A stretch of 5,323 bases of DNA from Anaerolineae bacterium CG2_30_64_16. Lineage in GTDB: Bacteria; Chloroflexota; Anaerolineae; CG2-30-64-16. Under the pieces are notes generated by a model. It did not search any database, was not told where the DNA came from, and saw only the letters and a list, made by a program, of their open reading frames with translations. Position numbers and translations under genes: made by a program. Of the stretch, positions 1 through 5,323 are shown in pieces; position 1 is the first letter of the stretch; every line of letters begins with the position of its first letter. Location: NCBI GenBank assembly GCA_001871755.1, contig MNXL01000137.1, positions 2,082 to 7,404 of the forward strand. Reading direction: 5' to 3'.

Positions 1-465
1 TCGGCCAGGCTCAAGCTGGTCCCGTTGATCGGTTGGGGCGCGCCCGCGCGGGCGATCCTGCCGATCTGCGTACTGGCGCTGGGGCCGCTGGCCACGGTGA
101 TCCGCTTCACCCGCGCGGCCACGCTGGAAACGCTGGGCGCCGACTACGTGCGTACTGCGCGCGCCAAAGGCCTCAAGTCCCGTCAGGTGATCGGCCGGCA
201 CGTCTTGAAGAACGCACTGCTGCCGGTGTTGACGCTGTCTGGCCCGCTGGCGGCCCACCTGCTGACCGGCTCTTTTTTCGTCGAGACCATCTTCAACGTG
301 CCCGGCATGGCCGCGGCTTTCGTCTACGCGGCCGCAGATCGTGACTACCCGCTGATCATGGCCGGCGCGGTCCTGTCGGGCGGTCTGATCATCCTGCTCA
401 ATCTGGCCGTCGATCTGGCGTACGGTCTGCTGGACCCGCGCATCCGCCTGGCGCGAAATGGGTAG
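1..465 (+). CDS. ABC transporter permease, DppB/OppB type (3' part)
   Basis: Inner-membrane permease subunit of a peptide/nickel-class ABC importer, cut by the left edge: the frame is open from base 1 and ends at TAG 463-465, leaving 154 codons of a family usually a little over 300 residues long. The EAA cytoplasmic loop that contacts the ATPase is visible as TARAKGLKSRQVIGRHVLKN (bases 154-213), followed by NALLPVLT, the usual start of the next helix. Further on, GSFFVETIFNVPGM and the DYPLIMA segment are typical of the DppB side of the pair. The C-terminus, LLDPRIRL, matches the DppB ending. The partner DppC-type permease follows on the same strand. No binding protein or ATPase gene is in view, so the substrate (dipeptide, oligopeptide, nickel or sugar oligomer) cannot be told. 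The family call is firm; a specific gene name is not justified. Confidence 0.93.
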   Translation, partial: SARLKLVPLIGWGAPARAILPICVLALGPLATVIRFTRAATLETLGADYVRTARAKGLKSRQVIGRHVLKNALLPVLTLSGPLAAHLLTGSFFVETIFNVPGMAAAFVYAAADRDYPLIMAGAVLSGGLIILLNLAVDLAYGLLDPRIRLARNG

Positions 466-504
466 GCGGTCTTTCATATCGGGCTCGGCGCCACGGCGGA
501 TGAA

Positions 505-594
505 AACCTCACCCCCCTGCCCCCCTCTCCTACCAAGAGAGGGGGGGACCGACGCTCCCCCTTCCCTGCGAAGGAAGGGGGTCGGGGGGTTGGG
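505..594. repeat. Paired GC-rich palindromic repeat between the two ABC permease genes
   Basis: Two short hairpins lie side by side: CCCCCCTCT (520-528) with AGAGGGGGG (538-546), and CCCCCTTCC (557-565) with GGAAGGGGG (573-581). They are flanked by C-rich sequence on the left and by the G-rich run GGGGGGTTGGG on the right, so the whole block is roughly symmetrical. Read in the dppC frame it gives residues such as PPLLPREGG and LRRKGVGGLG, a string I recognise as a common false coding signature of dispersed repeats in Chloroflexota and cyanobacteria. It occupies most of the 466-619 gap inside what should be a tightly packed operon, which suggests insertion. No transposase or clear target duplication is visible. 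The family attribution is from memory. Confidence 0.7.
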
Positions 595-610
595 TGCGAT
601 TCTCAGAGCG

Positions 611-615
611 GGAGG
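611..615 (+). promoter_or_regulatory. Ribosome binding site that decides the dppC-type start
   Basis: A strong GGAGG sits 4 bases before GTG 620. It favours GTG 620 over the far upstream ATG at 458, whose reading would carry the palindromic repeat into the protein. The spacing is a little short. Confidence 0.65.
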
Positions 616-619
616 ACCC

Positions 620-1459
620 GTGACAGGATACTGGCAAGGGATCTGGGGGCGGCTGCGACGTGACCGGGCGGCGCTGGCGGCGATAGTCTTCCTCGGCGCG
701 CTGATCGTCGGCGCCAGCCTGGCGCCGACGTTGGCGCCGTACGAGCCGCTGACCGTAGACTTTGACCACTTGCGGGAGCCGCCCAACGCCAACCACTGGC
801 TCGGCGCCGACAAGCAGGGGCGAGACGTGTTGAGCCGGCTGCTCTTCGGCGCGCGCATCTCCCTGGCGGTCGGTTTCCTCAGCCAGGCGCCGGTGATGGT
901 GATCGGGGTCGCCCTCGGTTGCGCAGCGGGTTACTACGGCGGCCGGCTGGACGCGCTCCTGATGCGCGTCGTGGACCTGTTCTTCGCCTTTCCGACCGGG
1001 CTCTTCTTGATCATCCTCATGACCGTGATGGCGCGGAGCTTCGGCGACCTGCTGGTGGCCCTCACCCTTACCTCGTGGGCCGGCGTCGCCCGGCTGGTGC
1101 GCGGCCAGGTTCTGCAACTGAAACAGGCCGAGTTCGTCACGGCCGCGGCCAGCGTCGGCGCCTCCGACGCCCAGATCCTGCTCCGCCACATCCTCCCCAA
1201 CCTGGCCGGCATTCTGGTGGTCGCGCTCTCCTTCGGCATCCCCGGCGCGATGGTGGCCGAGGCCGGGCTGAGCTTCCTGGGGTCGGGCTGCTGCCGCCCG
1301 CGCCGAGCTGGGGCCTCATGCTCAGCGATGGGCTCGGGGTCCTGCGCAGCGCGCCTTCACCTCACTCTGTTCCCAGGCCTGGCGATCGGCCTCACCATGC
1401 TGGCGCTCTTCCTGCTCGGTGACGGCCTGCGCGATGCGGTCGATCCGGGGTGTGCCTGA
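620..1459 (+). CDS. ABC transporter permease, DppC/OppC type, with two compensating frameshifts
   Basis: Second membrane subunit of the peptide/nickel-class ABC importer, pairing with the permease upstream. From GTG 620 it reads 279 codons, near the family norm. Visible features: the N-terminal RLRRDRAALA before helix 1 (residues 11-20), the family signature HWLGADKQGRDVLSRLLFGA (59-78), helices to about 160, and the EAA loop EFVTAAASVGASDAQILLRH (171-190) leading into ILPN. After AEAGLSFLG (ending at residue 221, base 1282) the frame stops matching the family. The expected GLLPPAPSWGLMLSDGLGVL lies in the +1-numbered frame (bases 1285-1356), and the family sequence HLTLFPGLAIGLTMLAL resumes in the original frame from 1358. 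One base appears missing near 1283 and one extra T present near 1357. This may be a sequencing error or a damaged gene; no stop codon results. An alternative start at ATG 458 overlaps the upstream stop but would encode the repeat, so I reject it. Confidence 0.88.
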   Translation: MTGYWQGIWGRLRRDRAALAAIVFLGALIVGASLAPTLAPYEPLTVDFDHLREPPNANHWLGADKQGRDVLSRLLFGARISLAVGFLSQAPVMVIGVALGCAAGYYGGRLDALLMRVVDLFFAFPTGLFLIILMTVMARSFGDLLVALTLTSWAGVARLVRGQVLQLKQAEFVTAAASVGASDAQILLRHILPNLAGILVVALSFGIPGAMVAEAGLSFLGSGCCRPRRAGASCSAMGSGSCAARLHLTLFPGLAIGLTMLALFLLGDGLRDAVDPGCA

Positions 1460-1532
1460 CAAGCCGACGTCGCGATGGGTGTGGTTCAGAGTTTTGCGCG
1501 GGCACATCCTCTGCCCGGGCAACCTGCCTTCT

Positions 1533-1768
1533 GTCATGCTGAGCGGGTCAACCACCCAAGGTACACCGCAGCGATCGACCAGCGAAGCATCCGTCCACTT
1601 GCTACAGAGCCTTCGGGCTGAGGCCCCTTCGCTGCACCCCTCGATGTACTCGGGAGGGGCCTCAGGGCAGGCCCTCAAGGCCGAAGGCTTGCGCTGAACG
1701 AATGGCACGGATGCTTCGCTGGTCAGTCTTCGTAACCCACGTTGAGTCGTAGACCCGCTCAGCATGAC
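1533..1768. repeat. 236-base nested inverted repeat with GTCATGCTGAGCG ends
   Basis: The outer arms GTCATGCTGAGCGGGTC (1533-1549) and its exact complement (1752-1768) pair over 17 bp. A second perfect 18-bp pair, GACCAGCGAAGCATCCGT (1577-1594) and 1707-1724, lies inside. Further in, AGCCTTCGG (1609-1617) pairs with 1681-1689 and CTGAGGCCCCT (1618-1628) with 1655-1665. The outer two stems are separated by exactly 27 unpaired bases on each side. The motif GTCATGCTGAGCG...AGCGAAGCATC is, from memory, a widespread dispersed intergenic repeat in several environmental phyla. There is no coding capacity for a transposase and I see no target-site duplication, so it could be a REP- or MITE-like non-autonomous element. 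In RNA it would form a long imperfect hairpin. Confidence 0.85.
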
Positions 1769-1821
1769 CCAGCGCAACACTCCGCGCAAAACCTTGCACT
1801 GCACCCCGTCGCGATTCCCGT

Positions 1822-1851
1822 TTTTCAGCCGGGCGCGTTTTGTGGTAAGAT
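1822..1851 (+). promoter_or_regulatory. Candidate promoter of the MFS gene
   Basis: TAAGAT (1846-1851) is a good -10 match, preceded by TGG (1843-1845), which makes an extended -10. Upstream, TTTTCA (1822-1827) matches four of six bases of the -35 consensus with an 18-base spacer. It would give a 5' leader of roughly 55 bases. It is the only AT-richer patch in the gap and sits at a sensible distance from the gene. Confidence 0.45.
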
Positions 1852-1903
1852 AGCGAACGTCGATCCGTTCGCCCGCTCTTATCACCACCACCACCATCAT
1901 TAT

Positions 1904-1908
1904 GAGGA
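1904..1908 (+). promoter_or_regulatory. Ribosome binding site of the MFS gene
   Basis: GAGGA lies 6 bases before ATG 1915 and supports that start. It is preceded by a pyrimidine-rich, CAC/CAT-repeated leader that is probably unstructured. Confidence 0.6.
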
Positions 1909-1914
1909 ACTCAC

Positions 1915-3132
1915 ATGGCTGACCAACCCTTCCCCTGGCGCAAGACGTTCATCCTCGGTTTCGGCTTTTTCGGCATCAGCGTCATCTGGCCGCTGTTCAA
2001 TAGCCTCATCCCTCCGATGTTGGAGGACCTGGGGCTCTCGGCCGCGGTGATCGGCTTCATCCTGACGTGGGACAACATCATCAACATGTTCGTCCAGCCG
2101 TGGGTGGGCAGCCGCTCCGATCGCACCCACTCGCGTTTTGGCCGGCGCAAGCCGTGGCTGATGGCCGGCGCGCCGCTGGCCGCGGTCTTCTTCATCCTGG
2201 TGCCGTTCGTGCGCGAGCACTTCGTCCTGATCGCGCTGGCGATCCTGGGCGCCAACATCGGCATGGCGCTGTTCCGCTCCCCCACCGTCGCCTATCTGGG
2301 TGACCTGTTCCGGCCCGCACAGCGCAGCAAGGCCAACGGCGTCATCAACCTGATGGGCGGCGTGGGCGGCGCGGTCGCGCTGTTCGGCGGCGGCGCGCTC
2401 TACAAGCTGGGCGTGCCGTTGCCCTTCATCGTGGGTGCGGGGATCATGCTGATCGCCATCGCCATCGTCCTGTTGGCCGTGCAGGAGCCGGACTTGAGCG
2501 GTGAGCCGGCCAGCGCGGCCGAGCCGGGGATGCTGGACAATATCCGCCAGGTGGCGACCGACCGGAACCGCAGCGGCCTGTTCCTGCTCGCGGCGATCTT
2601 CGCATGGTTCGTGGGGTGGAACGCGATGGAGGCGTTCTTCACGTTGTATGCCCGCAACGTGTTGGGGGTCAGCGTGGGTACCGGCACGCAGATGCTGACC
2701 GCGTTCGCCGCGACCCTGATCATCTTCGCCATCCCCAGCGGGCTGATCGCCACCCGCTTTGGCCGCAAGCCCACCATCATCACCGGGCTAGGCGGCATGG
2801 TGGTCGGCCTGATCCTCGGCTTCATCGTCCACAACCCCACCCTGGTGCTGGCGCTGCTGGCGGTCATGGGCGCGTTCTGGGCGCTCGTGAACATCAACTC
2901 GCTGCCGATGGTCTATGACCTGTCCGGCAGGCGCAGCATTGGCGCATACACCGGCCTCTACTACCTCGCTTCCTCCCTGGCGGCTATCACCGGTCCCTTC
3001 GTGGCCGGCGTGTTGATCGACCTCACCAACTACCGCATCATCTGGCTTTTCAGCGCGGTTTTCATAGCCCTGGCAATTCTGTTGCTCGCCCAGGTGCGAC
3101 CCGCTGCCGCGCCATCCGGTGAACTCCCCTAA
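1915..3132 (+). CDS. MFS transporter, SLC45/GPH-like (possible sugar carrier)
   Basis: A complete 405-residue secondary transporter of the major facilitator superfamily with about 12 hydrophobic helices, the usual family length. Motif A in the loop between helices 2 and 3 is clear: GSRSDRTHSRFGRRKPW (residues 65-81). The R-SD-R-T-x-R-FGRR-P form resembles SLC45 sucrose carriers and GPH-type sugar symporters more than drug exporters. A helix 4-5 region follows (AYLGDLFRPAQRSKANG, 126-142), again SLC45-like. The central hydrophilic loop is about 191-220, and a second motif-A copy, GLIATRFGRKP, is at 276-286. The C-terminus is short and polar. ATG 1915 has a GAGGA site and an upstream promoter candidate. 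A large repeat separates it from the ABC genes, so it is probably transcribed on its own. Substrate is unknown; sugar transport is inferred from motif similarity only, with proton or sodium coupling likely. Confidence 0.9.
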   Translation: MADQPFPWRKTFILGFGFFGISVIWPLFNSLIPPMLEDLGLSAAVIGFILTWDNIINMFVQPWVGSRSDRTHSRFGRRKPWLMAGAPLAAVFFILVPFVREHFVLIALAILGANIGMALFRSPTVAYLGDLFRPAQRSKANGVINLMGGVGGAVALFGGGALYKLGVPLPFIVGAGIMLIAIAIVLLAVQEPDLSGEPASAAEPGMLDNIRQVATDRNRSGLFLLAAIFAWFVGWNAMEAFFTLYARNVLGVSVGTGTQMLTAFAATLIIFAIPSGLIATRFGRKPTIITGLGGMVVGLILGFIVHNPTLVLALLAVMGAFWALVNINSLPMVYDLSGRRSIGAYTGLYYLASSLAAITGPFVAGVLIDLTNYRIIWLFSAVFIALAILLLAQVRPAAAPSGELP

Positions 3133-3256
3133 CCCGAACAAGCCGGAACCGACCAGGCACATGCCATCAGTGGATTCTTGCCTGTCGTGCAAGAATTCAA
3201 CTGGTTAGGGCCTAATCTGACGGTTGATTCGCGCTCCTCTTGATCGAGAAGGCGCT

Positions 3257-3316
3257 ATGCGAATCGGTTGGCGGACAGGTTTCCGACGCCTCATTGGCGC
3301 TGGGACCTGTCCGTAG
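3257..3316 (+). other. Possible 19-codon leader ORF ahead of the permease gene
   Basis: ATG 3257 is preceded by AGAAGG (3247-3252) at a 4-base spacing and reads 19 codons to TAG 3314-3316, ending 33 bases before the permease ATG. The peptide is Arg/Gly-rich (MRIGWRTGFRRLIGAGTCP). Its 3' half is the CGGACAGGT hairpin, so translation would disrupt that stem. Such an ORF can arise by chance; there is no run of regulatory codons as in classical attenuators. Confidence 0.2.
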
Positions 3317-3335
3317 CTATTTGGGATCGGTATTG

Positions 3336-3341
3336 AAAGGA
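3336..3341 (+). promoter_or_regulatory. Ribosome binding site of the permease-Usp gene
   Basis: AAAGGA ends 8 bases before ATG 3350, which fixes the start of a frame that is blocked by TAG at 3314-3316 just upstream. Confidence 0.6.
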
Positions 3342-3349
3342 AAGCACAG

Positions 3350-5323
3350 ATGGCACACGTCGTGTCGCGCAAGCTCTCGAACGCGTTCGAAGGCGCACTG
3401 GCAGGCGGCGGGGATCCGGCAACCTCTCCCCTGTATGTCTTCGGGCCGTTCTTGAAGCTGATCGTGGTGGGGGGTGTGGCCCAAATCACTTTCGGAGTCA
3501 GCGTCTGGCTGGTCGTTTTCACCGTGGCGATGGTGTCCGCCATGTACCGCCTGGTGATGACGTGGGTGACCGATGGGAGCGGGGGCAGCGGGCTGAGCGA
3601 GGAGGAGTTCGGCGGCTGGGCCGTGAAGGTCAACGCCGGCATCACCTTCGTCGAGTACACGCTGACCTTCCTGGTCAGCATGGCCGCGCTGGTCACGTTC
3701 CTGGCGGATCGTTTTCCTGTGCTCAACCATGCGTTCATGGGCGTGCAATACCGCGCGCTCGTGGCGATCGGGTTGAGCGTGATCACTGGCTGGGTGGTCA
3801 ACCACGGGCCCAAAGTGTCGGCGCGCGCGTTTGGCCCTGCCACGGCCGGGGTGCTGGCGCTCCTGTGGGTGATGATCGGCGCGACGATCGTGCGCACGGG
3901 CTTTCACCTGCCCGACTTCAATCTGGCTGCGTTCCGGCCGGAGTACCTGTTCAAGTTCACCCTGGGCGGCTACGCGCGCATCCTGGCTGTGATGACGGGA
4001 ATCGAAGTGTTTGCCAATCTGGTGGCAGCCTACGACGGCACACCGCAGGCGCGCAGTCGCAAGGCCTTCGGCAGCCTGCTGATCGTCATGGGCACAACCG
4101 CGGCCACGATGCTGATCGTCGGCCCGGCCATCTTTGCGCTCTCCAATCCGACCGACCCCCACGTCTCCGTGTTCACGCAGACGATGGACCGGTTGTTGCC
4201 GTCTCCATTGTCCTACCTGGGCACGTTGGTGGGGGTCGGGGTGTTGCTTTCCGCATCGGCCGCCAGCGCGCAGGGGCTGCAAAACCTGGCGTTGGGACTG
4301 AAGAACCGCCACTACATCCCGGCCGTGCTCGGCCAGCGCAATCGCTTCAAGGTGGCCGACAAGCCAGTCTGGATTGAGGTCGGCATCGTCGCGGTTTGTT
4401 TCTTGCTGTTCGGCACGCACGAGGAAACCTATCTGGCGCTTTACGCGGCCGGTGTGTTCATCCTGTTGAGCATGACGGGCTGGGCCGCGGCCAGGCGCCT
4501 GATCCGGCGCCTGGGCAAAGAACTGTCGGTGGGCGGAATGGCGACGCTGGCTGGCACGGTCATCGCCGCGACCCTCACGACCGGGGCCACCGCGATCATC
4601 CTCGAGGAGCGTTTTCTGGAAGGGGCCTGGACCTATCTGCTCTTCCTGCCGGTGCTCTATGGTGTCTTTAGCTATTTCCGGCAGAAATTGGGCGCCCCCA
4701 GCTCGTTGATGGAGGCGTTGGGCCGGCGCGAGGAAGCGATGCTGGGCGTTGGCTTTCCCGCCGGCAGACCCCGCGTCGCACCACTCCTGGCCCGCGCGCC
4801 GTTCGTGGCGACCCGGCCAGGGCCGCCTCAGCCGCCCGCGCCGCACGCGCGCTGGCGCGGCCAACAGGTGGCGATCGAGCGGATCATGGTGTCACTGGAT
4901 GGCTCGGAGACCGCGGAGCGGGTGTTGCCGTTCGCAAAGACTCTCTGTCGCAAGTTCGGCGCCAGCCTGACCCTGGCCTCGGTGCTGCCGATGCGGGGCG
5001 CGGCCCAGGCGCTGGTCCCCCTTGCTGAGCAAAGACCGGCCGCGGATCGGCCGGTCGTCGAGGCGTTGCAGGCCGGTCAGGCGAGTCGCGAAGGGTATCT
5101 GCGGGGGGTGGCCGCGCGGATCCAGCGGGGTGGGATCGACACGCACTACCTTGTGGCTGCCGGCCCGATCGCCCAGGCGATCAATCTGTTGCTCGGGGAA
5201 ACCAGGAGTGATCTGCTGGTGATGAGCACCCACGGCCGGTCCGGGGTCGGGCGGTGGCTGCTGGGCAGCGTGGCCAACGCGGTGATTCAACTCGTCACCC
5301 GGCCGGTGTTGCTGGTTCGGCCG
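3350..5323 (+). CDS. APC-superfamily permease (KUP/KimA-like, probable K+ uptake) fused to a UspA domain; 3' end outside window
   Basis: Open for 658 codons to the right edge with no stop. Residues 1-445 hold about 12 hydrophobic segments. The first contains GGDPATSPLYVFG (20-32), strikingly like the GDIGTSPLY signature of KUP potassium transporters: D22 and Y29 keep the seven-residue spacing of the TM1 Asp and Tyr that coordinate K+ in KUP/KimA proteins. Helix 2 ends in a DGSGGSGL loop (75-82), reminiscent of KUP's NNGEGG. Helix 3 has T106/S110. Helix 6 has TGIE (216-219), the typical APC unwound-helix motif. A Pro/Arg/Ala-rich linker (about 464-507) leads to a UspA domain: IMVSLDGSE (512-520) is strand 1 with the nucleotide-contacting D517, and MSTHGRSGVGRWLLGSVA is the ATP-binding loop, with G629, nine residues, then G639-S640. 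RPVLLVRP at the edge is the usual Usp end, so the stop or a second Usp domain should lie just outside. Inferred: ion or amino-acid uptake regulated by a nucleotide; K+ is my favoured substrate, not proven. Confidence 0.85.
   Translation, partial: MAHVVSRKLSNAFEGALAGGGDPATSPLYVFGPFLKLIVVGGVAQITFGVSVWLVVFTVAMVSAMYRLVMTWVTDGSGGSGLSEEEFGGWAVKVNAGITFVEYTLTFLVSMAALVTFLADRFPVLNHAFMGVQYRALVAIGLSVITGWVVNHGPKVSARAFGPATAGVLALLWVMIGATIVRTGFHLPDFNLAAFRPEYLFKFTLGGYARILAVMTGIEVFANLVAAYDGTPQARSRKAFGSLLIVMGTTAATMLIVGPAIFALSNPTDPHVSVFTQTMDRLLPSPLSYLGTLVGVGVLLSASAASAQGLQNLALGLKNRHYIPAVLGQRNRFKVADKPVWIEVGIVAVCFLLFGTHEETYLALYAAGVFILLSMTGWAAARRLIRRLGKELSVGGMATLAGTVIAATLTTGATAIILEERFLEGAWTYLLFLPVLYGVFSYFRQKLGAPSSLMEALGRREEAMLGVGFPAGRPRVAPLLARAPFVATRPGPPQPPAPHARWRGQQVAIERIMVSLDGSETAERVLPFAKTLCRKFGASLTLASVLPMRGAAQALVPLAEQRPAADRPVVEALQAGQASREGYLRGVAARIQRGGIDTHYLVAAGPIAQAINLLLGETRSDLLVMSTHGRSGVGRWLLGSVANAVIQLVTRPVLLVRP

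Larger units (their letters stand above)
1460..1914. other. Noncoding gap between the ABC permease and the MFS gene
   Basis: These 455 bases hold no credible gene. About half is the nested inverted repeat at 1533-1768. Before it, CGGGCA (1499-1504) and TGCCCG (1512-1517) could form a 6-bp hairpin, but no T-run follows, so a terminator is not supported. After the repeat come an extended -10 promoter candidate and a CAC/CAT-rich leader (1883-1901) ahead of the MFS ribosome binding site. Open frames across the gap on both strands are produced by the repeat. Confidence 0.75.
3133..3349. other. Intergenic leader with several possible hairpins
   Basis: The 217 bases between the MFS stop and the permease start hold three inverted repeats. 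ATTCTTGC (3174-3181) pairs with GCAAGAAT (3189-3196) around a 7-base loop; no T-run follows, so it is at best a weak terminator. GATTCGC (3226-3232) pairs with 3259-3265. CGGACAGGT (3272-3280) pairs with ACCTGTCCG (3305-3313) and encloses CGCC/GGCG (3287-3290/3296-3299). An 11-base palindrome, TTAGGGCCTAA (3205-3215), is also present. I recognise no known riboswitch class and found no convincing promoter. Confidence 0.5.

Noticed and set aside
458..619. N-terminal extension of the DppC-type permease from ATG 458
   Set aside because: The extension encodes repeat sequence (PPLLPREGG, RRKGVGGLG), while GTG 620 has a GGAGG and gives a family-like N-terminus and length.
1322..1900. 192-codon - strand open frame and the matching 92-codon + strand frame (1419-1697)
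   Set aside because: Both are translations of the inverted repeat, and MLSGSTTQ occurs at the repeat ends on both strands. Such frames are typically over-annotated hypothetical proteins.
1881..1903. CACCACCACCACCATCAT run resembling a polyhistidine tag
   Set aside because: It lies in the untranslated leader, out of frame with the MFS gene, and has no start codon or ribosome binding site of its own. It is probably simple-sequence leader.
3174..3196. Hairpin ATTCTTGC/GCAAGAAT as a terminator of the MFS gene
   Set aside because: The stem is 8 bp and AT-rich with no following T-run, so an intrinsic terminator is not supported.
3562..4671. + strand open frames at 3562-4377 and 4396-4671
   Set aside because: They are out-of-frame shadows of the gene starting at 3350; their Arg/Gly/His-rich products have no membrane segments.
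3317..4864. 515-codon open frame on the - strand opposite the permease gene
   Set aside because: It is His/Arg/Gln-rich and low in complexity, with no recognisable domain. It lies opposite a + strand frame with clear helices and motifs, so it is a high-GC shadow.

Overview
The window is a GC-rich bacterial stretch devoted almost entirely to membrane transport, with all four genes on the + strand. I see no RNA genes, CRISPR array, transposase or phage gene. Two repeat types resemble the GC-rich palindromic repeats scattered through intergenic regions of Chloroflexota and some other environmental phyla: a CCCCCTCTCC/GGAAGGGGG block and an inverted repeat with GTCATGCTGAGCG ends. Together with a permease fused to a UspA domain, they make Chloroflexota my best guess. 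This is inference from style, not a marker-gene assignment.

Layout. Positions 1-465 hold the 3' end of a DppB/OppB-type ABC permease that begins outside the window. A 154-base gap follows, filled by a paired palindromic repeat. Next is the partner DppC/OppC-type permease, best started at GTG 620 and ending at 1459. Its C-terminal part carries two compensating one-base shifts, near 1283 and 1357, that scramble about 25 residues of a conserved segment. Positions 1460-1914 are noncoding: a 236-base nested inverted repeat (1533-1768), then a plausible promoter and ribosome binding site for an MFS transporter at 1915-3132. A 217-base leader with several potential hairpins and a possible 19-codon ORF comes before the last gene. 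That gene starts at ATG 3350 and stays open to the window end (at least 658 codons). It encodes an APC-superfamily permease with a KUP/KimA-like first helix, joined through a Pro/Arg-rich linker to a C-terminal universal stress protein domain.

How the genes relate. The two ABC permeases would form the membrane channel of a peptide/nickel-class importer. Its binding protein and ATPases are not here and are presumably upstream. The MFS gene, whose motif A resembles SLC45/GPH sugar carriers, looks like its own transcription unit. The last gene is a candidate potassium (or possibly amino-acid) transporter with a built-in nucleotide-sensing domain. It is the most interesting protein here, although permease-Usp fusions of this general kind are known. 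I do not see a clearly undescribed multi-gene system.
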